Below are positions 32,447 through 39,890 of a stretch of 39,890 bases of DNA, piece by piece (within the stretch, counting starts at the first letter, position 1; the number at the start of each line of letters is the position of its first letter). The notes below the pieces were generated by a model. That model had not been told where the DNA came from, ran no database searches, and saw nothing but the letters and a program-made list of their open reading frames with translations. The translations under genes were made by a program, and so were the position numbers. This stretch comes from DASZIT01 sp052143315 (GTDB lineage Bacteria > Actinomycetota > Acidimicrobiia > Acidimicrobiales > RAAP-2): NCBI GenBank assembly GCA_052143315.1, contig JBKQTE010000026.1:1-39890 (forward strand), read 5' to 3'.

Positions 32447-33372
32447 CGCCGGGCGGCCACGCCGGGCAGCGCTTCGACGAGGCGGGTCAACGACTCGGTC
32501 CACTCCGGCAGCAACGGCAGCCCCGAAAGGCGCAGGGCGGCGTTGTCCAGCCTCGAGTTGGCCGGCCGCGGCGCCGGTCGGGGCGGATCGAGCGAGCCGG
32601 TGTCGATGGGCTCGACCCGCTCGGGGTCGAGACCGGCCGCCGACAGGACGGCCCGGGCGAAGCCGAACCAGGTGGTCTCCCCCTGGTTGGTGACGTGGAA
32701 CGTACCCGGACGGCGGTCGAGCGCCAGCCGGACCAGAGCCGGAGCCAGATCGGCGGTGAAGGTCGGCGTCCCGTGCTGGTCGTCGACGAACCGCAAGGTG
32801 GCAGCGGGGACCGCCTGGGCCAGGCGGAGGACGGTCTTGACCATGTTGGCACCGTGAGCGCCGCTGACCCACGCCGTCCGGGCGATGGTCGACCCGCCAC
32901 CGCCGGCGATCACCTCCGCCTCACCGCCGAGCTTGCTCCGTCCATAGACGGACTGCGGATTGGTGGCGTCCCACTCCACATAGGGGCGGTCGAGGGTTCC
33001 GTCGAAGACGTAGTCGGTGGACACGTAGAGGAGGTGGGCCCCGACCCGCCGGGACGCCTCGACCACGTGACGGGTGCCCAGGGCGTTGACGGCGAAGGCG
33101 GTGTCGGGCTCCGACTCGCAGGCGTCCACGGCGGTGAAGGCCCCGCCGTGGATCACCACCTGGGGACGGAACCCGTCGAACGCCTCGGCCACCGCCGCCC
33201 GGTCGACGATGTCGAGGGTGTCGACATCGGTCGAGAGGAGGTCGATGTCGACGCCCCCGGCACCCCTCGGTCCCAGTCCGCCGGAGGCCACGCCACCCTG
33301 CAGCACGTCGCCGACGTCCCGACCCAGCTGACCGTTTCCGCCGGTGACGAGTACCCGGAGGGGACCGCTCAC
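32443..33372 (-). CDS. rmlD: dTDP-4-dehydrorhamnose reductase
   Basis: GTG 33372 overlaps the rmlB-like stop by 4 nt. The 309-residue protein has the RmlD NAD(P)H motif VTGGNGQLGRDV, VIHGGAFTAVDACESEPDTA (RmlD consensus N-x-A-A-Y-T-x-V-D-x-A-E), VSTDYVFDG, and Tyr 143 / Lys 147 in VYGRSKLGGE. FHVTNQGETTWFGFARAVL and the C-terminal PRPANSRLDNAAL are also diagnostic. It reduces dTDP-4-keto-rhamnose to dTDP-L-rhamnose. The N-terminal half has an inserted Gly-rich loop (VASGGLGPRGAGG). rmlC, needed to make its substrate, is not in the window. Confidence 0.93.
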   Translation of the reverse strand: MSGPLRVLVTGGNGQLGRDVGDVLQGGVASGGLGPRGAGGVDIDLLSTDVDTLDIVDRAAVAEAFDGFRPQVVIHGGAFTAVDACESEPDTAFAVNALGTRHVVEASRRVGAHLLYVSTDYVFDGTLDRPYVEWDATNPQSVYGRSKLGGEAEVIAGGGGSTIARTAWVSGAHGANMVKTVLRLAQAVPAATLRFVDDQHGTPTFTADLAPALVRLALDRRPGTFHVTNQGETTWFGFARAVLSAAGLDPERVEPIDTGSLDPPRPAPRPANSRLDNAALRLSGLPLLPEWTESLTRLVEALPGVAARR

Positions 33373-34397
33373 GTCCCCTGGCCCGGACTCGGGCTCGGGC
33401 CGTTCCAGGTGCCCTCGACCACCGGGGCGCGGTCGCGAAGCGGCTCCCACCAGGCCCGGTTGTCGGCGTACCACCGGACGGTGGCGGCCAGGCCCTGGGA
33501 GAACTCGACGGTCGGCTCCCAGCCGAGTGCCTTGCGGATCTTCGACGAGTCGAGCAGGTAGCGGCGGTCGTGGCCCGGCCGGTCCGGCACGATCTCCTTC
33601 AGCGACTGCGGGCGTCCGGTGGCCTCGAGGACGGCGTCGGCGATCTCCTCGATACTGGCCTCGACACCGCTGCCCACGTTGTAGGTCTCCCCGACCTCCC
33701 CGTGCTGGAGCACCAGCTCGATGGCCCGGCAGTGGTCGTCCACGTGCAGCCACTCGCGACGGTTCTGGGTGGAGGCATACAGCGGCAGGGGCAGCCCGTC
33801 GAGCGCTTTGGCGGTGAAGAGCGGGATGACCTTTTCGGGGAACTGGTAGGGCCCGTAGTTGTTGCAGCAGTTGGTGATGGTGGCCGGCAGCCCGAAGGTC
33901 TCCACGTAGGCACGGACGGCGTGGTCGGCGCCGGCCTTGGAGGCGTTGTACGGGGTCCGCGGGCGGTACGGGGTGTCCTCGGTGAAGAGCTCGTCGGAGT
34001 CGAGTGGCAGGTCCCCGTAGACCTCGCACGTCGAGATGTGGTGGAACCGGGAGACCCCGTGGCGCCGGGCCGCCTCGGCCAGGGTCTGAGTGCCGAGGAC
34101 GTTGGTGCGGAAGAAGCGCGCCGGGTCCAGGATGGCCAGGCTGTTGTGCGACTCGGCGGCGAAGTTCACCACCACGTCGATCTGGTACTCGGTGAGCACC
34201 TCGGCGGCCAGGTCGAGGTCGCCGATGTCGCCGTGGACGAACGGCACCCGGTCCTCCACATCGGCCAGATTGGGCCGGTTCCCCGCATAGGTGAGGACGT
34301 CCAGGGCCACCACCGTGTCGTCCGGATGGCGGTCGACCCAGTAGCGGACGAAGTTGGACCCGATGAAGCCGGCCGCGCCGGTGACGAGTAGTCGCAT
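33369..34397 (-). CDS. rmlB: dTDP-glucose 4,6-dehydratase-like (RmlB family, atypical active site)
   Basis: First gene of the 9-kb sugar operon; ATG 34397. The 342-residue protein has GAAGFIGSNFVRYW (NAD motif from residue 7), TYAGNRPNLADVED, the catalytic Tyr 150 / Lys 154 in TPYNASKAGAD, and ITNCCNNYGPYQFPEKVIPL, REWLHVDDHCRAI and GHDRRYLLDSSKIRKALGW, all RmlB-like. The dehydration motif, usually STDEVYG, reads STCEVYG: Cys 124 replaces the Asp, while Glu 125 remains. The 'SHVDRSI' stretch is SHNSLAI. It is therefore a divergent 4,6-dehydratase whose substrate could be dTDP-glucose or another NDP-hexose. The gene symbol is provisional. Confidence 0.82.
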   Translation of the reverse strand: MRLLVTGAAGFIGSNFVRYWVDRHPDDTVVALDVLTYAGNRPNLADVEDRVPFVHGDIGDLDLAAEVLTEYQIDVVVNFAAESHNSLAILDPARFFRTNVLGTQTLAEAARRHGVSRFHHISTCEVYGDLPLDSDELFTEDTPYRPRTPYNASKAGADHAVRAYVETFGLPATITNCCNNYGPYQFPEKVIPLFTAKALDGLPLPLYASTQNRREWLHVDDHCRAIELVLQHGEVGETYNVGSGVEASIEEIADAVLEATGRPQSLKEIVPDRPGHDRRYLLDSSKIRKALGWEPTVEFSQGLAATVRWYADNRAWWEPLRDRAPVVEGTWNGPSPSPGQGT

Positions 34398-34449
34398 GGT
34401 GGCCGAATCCTACTCGGGGCCGCGTCACCGACCGGGACCGATCCGCTCC

Positions 34450-35229
34450 TCAGCCGGCCGGGTGGAGGTGCACCACGTCGCCGGCCACCACCGTGCGGAG
34501 CCCGGCCGGTGTGCGCACCACCAGGTGGCCCTCGTCGGTGACGTCCACCGCCGTCCCCTCGAACGACCCGGTGGCCAGCTCCACCCTGACCGGCGCCCCG
34601 AGGGTGGTGCACTGGCGGCGGAGGTCGGCCGCCTGGGCGGCCCGGCCGGCGGCCGACCCGAGCGCCCCCACCCGCGGCCCGAGGCCTTCGAGCAAGGCTT
34701 CGAGTAGGGCTTCCCGGTCCACCGGCCCGCCGGTCTGCTGCTGGAGGGAGGTGGTCGACCCGACCAGGTGGTCGGGGAGGTCGTGGTCCGACGCCGGCCA
34801 CGCCACGTTGATGCCGATCCCCACCACGATCGGGGCCGCCCCATAGGTGCCGGGGCCTTCGAGATCGGCCTCGGCCAGCACCCCGGCCAGCTTCCGTCCG
34901 TCCGGAGCCAGCAGGTCGTTCGGCCACTTGAGGCCCGGGACGAGCCCGGTCCTGGCGGTGACGGCGCCCGCCGCCGCCAGGGCCACCACCGCGCTGGCCA
35001 GGTGGCGGCTGTCGCCGGGAAGGTCGGGCCGGAGGAGGACCGAGACGAGCAAGTTGGTGCCCGGGGGCGCCTCCCAGCTGCGTCCCAGCCGGCCCCGGCC
35101 CGCCGACTGGTGGTCGGCGACGGCCACCACCCCCTGGGGGGCACCCCGTCGGGCCTCGTCGAGGAGGTACCGGTTGGTCGAGTCGATCGAGTCGAACCGC
35201 CGCACATCGGTGAAGCGCCAGTCCCCCAC
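34450..35229 (-). CDS. birA: Biotin--[acetyl-CoA-carboxylase] ligase
   Basis: GTG 35229 (VGDWRFTDVRRF) is preferred; GTG 35238 and the longer frame lack a good ribosome site. The 259-residue protein has SIDSTNRYLLDEARRG, the biotinyl-AMP loop SAGRGRLGRSWEAPPGTNL, LKWPNDLLAPDGRKLAGVLA (catalytic Lys) and VGIGINVAWP, then a C-terminal SH3-like domain (RVELATGSFEGTAVDVTDEG). It lacks the N-terminal HTH of E. coli BirA, so it is a ligase without repressor function. It should biotinylate the AMKM lysine of the AccA3-type protein encoded divergently 122 bp away. Confidence 0.94.
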   Translation of the reverse strand: MGDWRFTDVRRFDSIDSTNRYLLDEARRGAPQGVVAVADHQSAGRGRLGRSWEAPPGTNLLVSVLLRPDLPGDSRHLASAVVALAAAGAVTARTGLVPGLKWPNDLLAPDGRKLAGVLAEADLEGPGTYGAAPIVVGIGINVAWPASDHDLPDHLVGSTTSLQQQTGGPVDREALLEALLEGLGPRVGALGSAAGRAAQAADLRRQCTTLGAPVRVELATGSFEGTAVDVTDEGHLVVRTPAGLRTVVAGDVVHLHPAG

Positions 35230-35262
35230 TGGGCCCACCCTACGGGAGCACGGGCGGCGACG

Positions 35263-35288
35263 TGGCACGCACCCCGCGGGGCGTGCCA
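35263..35288. promoter_or_regulatory. Dyad in the birA-accA3 divergent gap
   Basis: TGGCACGC (35263-35270) and GCGTGCCA (35281-35288) form perfect 8-bp arms around a 10-nt GC-rich centre (ACCCCGCGGG), which adds two more pairs. It lies 34 bp upstream of the birA GTG and 63 bp upstream of the accA3 GTG, where one dimeric regulator could control both. Confidence 0.5.
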
Positions 35289-35351
35289 GTGTTGTACCGC
35301 TTGTCGGCGGTCGAGGGACCGCCACCTGACGGCCGATCCGAAAGGCGCAGC

Positions 35352-37127
35352 GTGCTGAAGAAGGTCCTCATCGCCAACCGGGGAGAGATCGCGGTCAGGG
35401 TCATCCGGACCTGCCGCGAGCTCGGGGTGGCCACCGTCGCCGTCTACTCCGACCTCGATCGGGACGCACTCCACGTCAGGCTGGCCGACGAGGCGTACGC
35501 CCTGGGTGGCCAGACCGCTGCCGAGTCGTACCTCAACACCGAGGCCATCCTCGACGCCATCGAGAAGAGCGGTGCCGACGGCGTCCACCCCGGCTACGGC
35601 TTCTTCTCCGAGAACACCGACTTCGCCCGGGCCATCACCGGGCGGGGCGTGACCTTCATCGGCCCCCCGCCGGAGGCCATCGAGGTGATGGGGGACAAGA
35701 TCAGCTCCCGCCACGCCGCCGAGAAGGCCGGCGTGTCCGGCGTGCCCGGACGGTCCGAGGTACTGACCTCCCCGGACGAGGTCACCGCCTTCGGGGAGGA
35801 GTTCGGTTGGCCCGTGGCCATCAAGGCCGCCTACGGCGGCGGCGGGCGGGGCATGAAGGTGGTGCAGGGCCCGGACGAGTCGGCCGGTGCCCTCGAGTCG
35901 GCCATGCGCGAGGCGCTCTCCTACTTCGGGCGGGACGAGTGCTATATCGAGCGCTACCTGGCGTGGCCCCGCCACATCGAGATGCAGATCATCGCCGACA
36001 CCCACGGCAATACCGTCTGGCTGGGCGAGCGCGACTGCTCGGCTCAGCGCCGCCACCAGAAGCTGGTGGAGGAGAGCCCGGCGCCGAACTTCCCCGACGA
36101 GGTCCGCCGGGCCATGGGTGAGGCGTCGGTGAAGGTGGCCGAGGCCTGCGGGTACGTCAACGCCGGCACCGTCGAGTTCCTCTACCAGGACGGCGAGTTC
36201 TTCTTCTTGGAGATGAACACCCGGCTGCAGGTCGAGCACCCGGTCACCGAGCTGGTCACCGGCCTCGACCTGGTCGAGTGGCAGCTCCGGGTGGCCTCCG
36301 GCGAGCCTCTGGGGTTCGGCCAGGAGGACGTCCGCCGGGACGGTCACGCCATCGAGGTGAGGATCAACGCCGAGGACCCGGCCGGGGGCGCCTTCACCCC
36401 GTCCCCGGGGACCATCACCCGGTTCGTCACCCCCGGTGGCCCCGGGGTGCGTCTCGACGCCGGGTACGCCTCGGGCGACACGGTGAGCCAGTACTACGAC
36501 AACCTGATCGCCAAGCTGGTGGTGTGGGGCCACGACCGCGAGGCGGCCCGGCGCCGCATGCTCCGGGCCATCGAGGAGACGGTCATCGAGGGGGTGGCCA
36601 CCACCCTCCCCGCCGACGTGGTCATCCTCTCCCACGAGCACTTCGCCGACTCGGCGCACTCCACCAACTGGGTGGAGCAGATCCTCGACCTCAGCGTCAT
36701 CACCACCGAGGTGGCGCCTCCCCCGTCGGTGCCGGCGACCGAGGGCGCAGAGCCGGTGGCCAAGGTGCTCCGGGACGTGACCGCCGAGGTCGACGGGCGC
36801 CGCTACCAGGTGAAGCTCTGGGTCCCCGACCTGGGCGATGTGGCGGTGGCGGCCGGCGGCGGAACCCGGGCGGCCGGTGCCAAACGGCCGAAGGCGGCCA
36901 ACGCCGGGTCGGGGTCGGGCACGGTGGCCGTGCCCATGCAGGGCACCATCGTCAAGGTGTTGGTCGAGGTGGGCGACGCCGTCGAAGTGGGCCAGACGGT
37001 CTGCGTCCTCGAGGCGATGAAGATGGAGAACAACGTCAACGCCGAGAAGTCGGGAACGGTCAAGGAGGTCAAGGTGGGCCCCGGCGACTCGGTAGGCCCC
37101 GGCGACGTCATCGCCGTCATCGAGTAG
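35352..37127 (+). CDS. accA3: Acyl-CoA carboxylase alpha subunit: biotin carboxylase + BCCP fusion (AccA3 type)
   Basis: GTG 35352 follows AAAGG at about 7 nt. The 591-residue protein starts LKKVLIANRGEIAVRVIRTC, the biotin carboxylase N-domain. The ATP-grasp domain has IKAAYGGGGRGMKVV, HIEMQIIADTHGNTVWLGER, DCSAQRRHQKLVEESPAP and EMNTRLQVEHPVTELVTGLD. The C-terminal biotinyl domain has GTVAVPMQGTIVKVL and VLEAMKMENNV with acceptor Lys 557. An Ala/Gly-rich linker precedes the biotinyl domain. It carboxylates biotin for acetyl- or propionyl-CoA carboxylase, with AccD-type beta subunits encoded elsewhere. Length is close to M. tuberculosis AccA3 (600). BirA is encoded divergently. Confidence 0.95.
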   Translation: MLKKVLIANRGEIAVRVIRTCRELGVATVAVYSDLDRDALHVRLADEAYALGGQTAAESYLNTEAILDAIEKSGADGVHPGYGFFSENTDFARAITGRGVTFIGPPPEAIEVMGDKISSRHAAEKAGVSGVPGRSEVLTSPDEVTAFGEEFGWPVAIKAAYGGGGRGMKVVQGPDESAGALESAMREALSYFGRDECYIERYLAWPRHIEMQIIADTHGNTVWLGERDCSAQRRHQKLVEESPAPNFPDEVRRAMGEASVKVAEACGYVNAGTVEFLYQDGEFFFLEMNTRLQVEHPVTELVTGLDLVEWQLRVASGEPLGFGQEDVRRDGHAIEVRINAEDPAGGAFTPSPGTITRFVTPGGPGVRLDAGYASGDTVSQYYDNLIAKLVVWGHDREAARRRMLRAIEETVIEGVATTLPADVVILSHEHFADSAHSTNWVEQILDLSVITTEVAPPPSVPATEGAEPVAKVLRDVTAEVDGRRYQVKLWVPDLGDVAVAAGGGTRAAGAKRPKAANAGSGSGTVAVPMQGTIVKVLVEVGDAVEVGQTVCVLEAMKMENNVNAEKSGTVKEVKVGPGDSVGPGDVIAVIE

Positions 37128-37194
37128 CACCGGGCGCCGGCCGCGCGCCGGGCCGCTCGCCGACCCACCGAAGCACCGAACCGGAGGGACCCGC

Positions 37195-38361
37195 ATGCCG
37201 GATCGCAAGGACACCGCCCAGTCCGCCGTCGACGCCAGGATGGCCGACCTGGTCCGCCTGAGCCACGAGATCCACGACCACCCGGAGACCGCCTTCGAAG
37301 AGCGCCGGGCGTCCACGCTCGCCGCCCGGGCCCTGGCCGACGGCGGGTTCACGGTGACCGAGGGGGTGGCCGGCATGCCGACCGCCTTCAGCGCCGAGAT
37401 CGGCTCCGGCCCGCTGGTGGTGGCCATCTGCGCCGAGTACGACGCCCTCCCCGAGGTCGGGCACGCCTGCGGGCACAACATCATCGCCGCCTCGGCGGTG
37501 GGCGCCGGCCTCGGACTGGTGCCGGTCGTCGACGAGCTGGGCCTGACCGTACGGGTACTGGGGACACCGGCCGAGGAGGGCGGCGGCGGCAAGGTGGTCA
37601 TGCTCGAACAGGGCGTCTTCGAGGGGGTGCACGCGGCCATGATGGTGCACCCGTGGCCGTACGACCGGCTGCTGGCGACCTGCCTGGCCGTATCCCACTT
37701 CGACGTGATCTTCGCCGGCAGGACCGCCCACGCCTCGGCCGCCCCGTGGCAGGGGGTCAACGCCGGCGACGCCATGGTCATCGCCCAGGTGTCCCTCGGC
37801 CTGCTGCGCCAGCAGCTGGCCCCGGGCGACCAGGTCCACGGCGTGGTGACCAACGGCGGGGAGGCGGCCAACATCATCCCGGCCGCGGTGACCGGCCGGT
37901 TCATGGCCCGATCGCTCACCATCGGGGCCCTCGAGCGGCTGGAACCCCGGGTCCGGGCGTGCTTCGAGGCCGGCGCGCTGGCCACCGGGGCCACCGTCCG
38001 CTTCGAGCCGCTGGCCCCCGACTACTCCCACATGGAGGCCGACCTGGGCCTGCTGGAGCGCTACCGAGCCAACGCCGAGCGCCTGGGGCGCACCTTCGGG
38101 GCCGACGACGACGGTTCGGCCAGGCCCACCTTCTCCACCGACATGGCCAACGTGTCGCTGGCCGTGCCCACCATCCACCCGCTGCTCGGCATCGATGCCC
38201 GGGGCTCGGTCAACCACCAGCCCGAGTTCACCGCCGCCTGCATCACCGAGTCGGCGGACACCGCCGTGCGTGACGGCGCCCTGTCCCTGGCCTGGACGGC
38301 CATCGACGCCGCTGCCCCCGGGCCGCTGCGCGAGCGTCTGCTCGCCGGCCACCAGGGCTGA
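37195..38361 (+). CDS. M20 family amidohydrolase/peptidase (M20D, AbgA/B-like)
   Basis: ATG 37195 has a very good ribosome site (GGAGGG). The 388-residue protein has VVAICAEYDALPEVGHACGH (metal-site Asp 83, Cys/His 90-94), GTPAEEGGGGK (catalytic Glu 127 and metal Glu 128), HPWPYD, and the dimerisation segment FAGRTAHASAAPWQGVNAGD, with VTNGGEAANIIPAAV. This is the M20D pattern of aminobenzoyl-glutamate, hippurate or N-acyl-amino-acid hydrolases. No signal peptide; cytoplasmic. It is 67 bp after accA3, in the same direction, but has its own strong ribosome site; functional linkage is unclear. It lacks the N-acetyl-diaminopimelate-specific features I would need to narrow the substrate. Confidence 0.9.
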   Translation: MPDRKDTAQSAVDARMADLVRLSHEIHDHPETAFEERRASTLAARALADGGFTVTEGVAGMPTAFSAEIGSGPLVVAICAEYDALPEVGHACGHNIIAASAVGAGLGLVPVVDELGLTVRVLGTPAEEGGGGKVVMLEQGVFEGVHAAMMVHPWPYDRLLATCLAVSHFDVIFAGRTAHASAAPWQGVNAGDAMVIAQVSLGLLRQQLAPGDQVHGVVTNGGEAANIIPAAVTGRFMARSLTIGALERLEPRVRACFEAGALATGATVRFEPLAPDYSHMEADLGLLERYRANAERLGRTFGADDDGSARPTFSTDMANVSLAVPTIHPLLGIDARGSVNHQPEFTAACITESADTAVRDGALSLAWTAIDAAAPGPLRERLLAGHQG

Positions 38362-38368
38362 TCGGGCC

Positions 38369-38386
38369 CGGGCGACCAAGCGCCCG
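38369..38386. terminator. Hairpin between convergent M20 and mutase genes
   Basis: CGGGCG (38369-38374) pairs with CGCCCG (38381-38386) around ACCAAG, within the 34-bp gap between two convergent stops. Short and without T-run, but ideally placed for bidirectional termination. Confidence 0.4.
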
Positions 38387-38395
38387 CCCACCGGC

Positions 38396-39890
38396 TCAGC
38401 CGCCCGGGCGGTACTCCCCGAACACCGTGCGAAGCACGTCGGACACCTCGCCGAGGGTGGCCATCCGGCCGAGGGCCACCTTCATCGGCACCAACAGGTT
38501 CTGGGTGCCCCGGGCCGCCGCCTCCACGTCGGCCAGGGCGGCGTCCACCGCCGGCTGGTCACGCTCGGCCCGCACCTGCTTGACCGACGCCACCTGGGAA
38601 CGCTGGAGCTCCTCGTCGATGGGGAAGACGTCCGCCGGGTCGTTCGTCTCGTCGACGAACCTGTTGACGCCGATCACGATCTTCTCGTCGTCGTCGATGG
38701 CCTTGGCGTAGGCGTAGGCGGCCTGCTCGATCTCTTGCTGCATGTACTGGGCCTCGATGGCGTCCACGGCGCCGCCCATGGCGTCGATGCGCTCGAGGTA
38801 CTCCCAGGCCCCCTTCTCCACCTCGTCGGTGAGGGACTCCACGAACCACGAGCCGGCCAGCGGGTCGACGGTGTCGGCGATCCCCGACTCGTACCCGACG
38901 ATCTGCTGGGTGCGCAGGGCGATCTTCGCCGCCTTCTCGGTCGGAAGCCCGAGAGCCTCGTCGAAGCCGTTGGTGTGCAGGCTCTGGGTGCCGCCCAGGG
39001 CGGCGGCCATGGCCTGGATGGTGACCCGCACGATGTTGTTCTCCGGCTGCTGGGCGGTCAGTGTGGAGCCGCCGGTCTGGGTGTGGAACCGCAGCAGGGT
39101 GGACTTGACGTCCTTGGCCCCGAACCGGTCGGTCATGATCCTCGCCCACATGCGACGGGCGGCCCGGTACTTGGCCACCTCCTCGAACAGGTTGTTGTGG
39201 GCGTTCCAGAAGAAGCTCAGCCGGGGGGCGAAGTCGTCCACGTCCAGGCCGGCGGCCAGTGCCGCCTCCACGTAGGCGATGCCGTTGGCGATGGTGAAGG
39301 CGATCTCCTGCACCGCCGTCGATCCGGCCTCGCGGATGTGGTAGCCGGAGATAGAGATGGTGTTCCACGCCGGCAGGTGCTCGGCGCAGTAGGAGAAGGT
39401 GTCGGTGACGAGGCGCATCGACGGGCGAGGCGGGTAGATATAGGTGCCCCGGGCCACGTACTCCTTCAGGATGTCGTTCTGGATCGTGCCGCCCAGCAGC
39501 TTGGCGTCCACCCCGTTCTCCTCGGCGACCAGCTGGTAGAAGAGCAAGAGGATCGCCGCGGTGGCGTTGATGGTCATCGAGGTGGTGACCTTGTCCAGCG
39601 GGAGTCCCTCCAACAAGAGCCGCATGTCGGCCATCGAGTCGATGGCCACGCCCACCTTGCCCACTTCGCCCTCGGCGCGCGGATGGTCGGAGTCGTAGCC
39701 CATCTGGGTCGGGAGGTCAAAGGCGCACGACAGCCCGGTCTGGCCGGCGCCGAGCAGGAACTTGAAGCGCTCGTTGGTCGACTCCGCCGTTCCGAACCCG
39801 GCATACTGGCGCATCGTCCACAGGCGGCCCCGGTACATGTCGGGCCGGATGCCCCGGGTGAACGGGTACTGGCCCGGCTCGCCCAGCTGG
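38396..39890 (-). CDS. Methylmalonyl-CoA mutase large (substrate-binding) subunit, 5'-partial
   Basis: The reading frame continues to the window edge: beyond the first internal Met it reads QLGEPGQYPFTRGIRPD, the usual N-terminal sequence of this family, so only the extreme start is missing. Visible hallmarks are MYRGRLWTMRQYAGFGTAES (Tyr equivalent to MCM Tyr89), AFDLPTQMGYDSDHP, GTIQNDILKEYVARGTYIYP, PPRPSMRL (Arg equivalent to Arg207), ISISGYHIREAG (Tyr243/His244), and TGGSTLTAQQPENNIVRVTI. Tyr and Arg favour methylmalonyl-CoA over isobutyryl-CoA. It ends at EVSDVLRTVFGEYRPGG without the B12-binding domain, so a separate small subunit must exist outside the window. It interconverts methylmalonyl- and succinyl-CoA using adenosylcobalamin. 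Confidence 0.92.
   Translation of the reverse strand, partial: QLGEPGQYPFTRGIRPDMYRGRLWTMRQYAGFGTAESTNERFKFLLGAGQTGLSCAFDLPTQMGYDSDHPRAEGEVGKVGVAIDSMADMRLLLEGLPLDKVTTSMTINATAAILLLFYQLVAEENGVDAKLLGGTIQNDILKEYVARGTYIYPPRPSMRLVTDTFSYCAEHLPAWNTISISGYHIREAGSTAVQEIAFTIANGIAYVEAALAAGLDVDDFAPRLSFFWNAHNNLFEEVAKYRAARRMWARIMTDRFGAKDVKSTLLRFHTQTGGSTLTAQQPENNIVRVTIQAMAAALGGTQSLHTNGFDEALGLPTEKAAKIALRTQQIVGYESGIADTVDPLAGSWFVESLTDEVEKGAWEYLERIDAMGGAVDAIEAQYMQQEIEQAAYAYAKAIDDDEKIVIGVNRFVDETNDPADVFPIDEELQRSQVASVKQVRAERDQPAVDAALADVEAAARGTQNLLVPMKVALGRMATLGEVSDVLRTVFGEYRPGG

Noticed and set aside
34425..37994. 1189-codon minus-strand open frame across accA3 and the M20 gene
   Set aside because: Antisense shadow of two unmistakable plus-strand enzymes; the translation is His/Gly/Asp/Val-rich without domain pattern. 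Only its 3' end touches birA, in a different frame.

Overview
The window is high-GC, tightly packed bacterial DNA. Several features point to an actinobacterium, most likely of the class Acidimicrobiia: coenzyme F420 biosynthesis genes, a split methylmalonyl-CoA mutase, an AccA3-type biotin carboxylase/BCCP fusion, a GT2 membrane glycosyltransferase followed by a DUF5719-like exported protein, many GTG starts with 4-nt GTGA/ATGA overlaps, and a secreted protein built of 42-residue 'GYWLVAADGGVFAYGDA' repeats. The class assignment is inference from gene content. I saw no rRNA, tRNA, CRISPR array, transposase or integrase.

Region 1 (about 1-8,740) is loosely packed and accessory-like. It holds an SRPBCC/AHSA1-type protein, an exported DsrE-like protein, three small membrane proteins, an unrecognised 204-residue protein, a maltose/galactoside-type acetyltransferase and an ABC-2 exporter pair. 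Two genes in it are broken: a YncE-like beta-propeller lipoprotein with one in-frame amber codon, and a 126-bp-repeat secreted protein with a one-base deletion. Gaps here carry a dispersed element of about 82 bp (two full-length copies and one partial).

Region 2 (8,741-21,241, almost all minus strand) has acetyl-CoA synthetase, the DUF5719-like protein translationally coupled to a 1171-residue GT2 membrane glycosyltransferase, one plus-strand helical protein with its own promoter, three tandem hairpins between convergent genes, and an operon of three GT4 glycosyltransferases ending in a GDP-6-deoxy-4-keto-mannose reductase-like SDR.

Region 3 (21,243-25,232) has F420 genes fbiA/cofD and cofE (plus strand) diverging from the GT4 operon across an 8-bp-arm dyad, then an FKBP prolyl isomerase and a DEAD-box RNA helicase on the minus strand, separated by a gap rich in palindromes and tandem repeats.

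Region 4 (25,391-34,397, all minus strand) reads as one operon of about 9 kb for nucleotide-sugar and envelope-glycan synthesis: rmlB-like, rmlD, UDP-glucose dehydrogenase, UDP-glucuronate decarboxylase, a DPM-like GT2, a WbbL-like rhamnosyltransferase, a membrane-anchored protein of unknown role, a ManB-type nucleotidyltransferase and a GalE-like epimerase. It can supply UDP-glucuronate, UDP-xylose, GDP-mannose or dTDP-glucose, and a 6-deoxyhexose. rmlC is not present.

Region 5 (34,450-39,890) has biotin ligase birA diverging from accA3 across a dyad, an M20 amidohydrolase, and the 5'-truncated large subunit of methylmalonyl-CoA mutase. BirA would biotinylate the AccA3-type protein; carboxylase and mutase together fit propionyl-CoA/methylmalonyl-CoA metabolism. 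The order fbiA-fbiB ... manB-wbbL-rmlD ... birA ... accA3 parallels the Mycobacterium tuberculosis Rv3261-Rv3285 segment, so regions 3-5 look like an ancient actinobacterial core block expanded with UDP-xylose genes.
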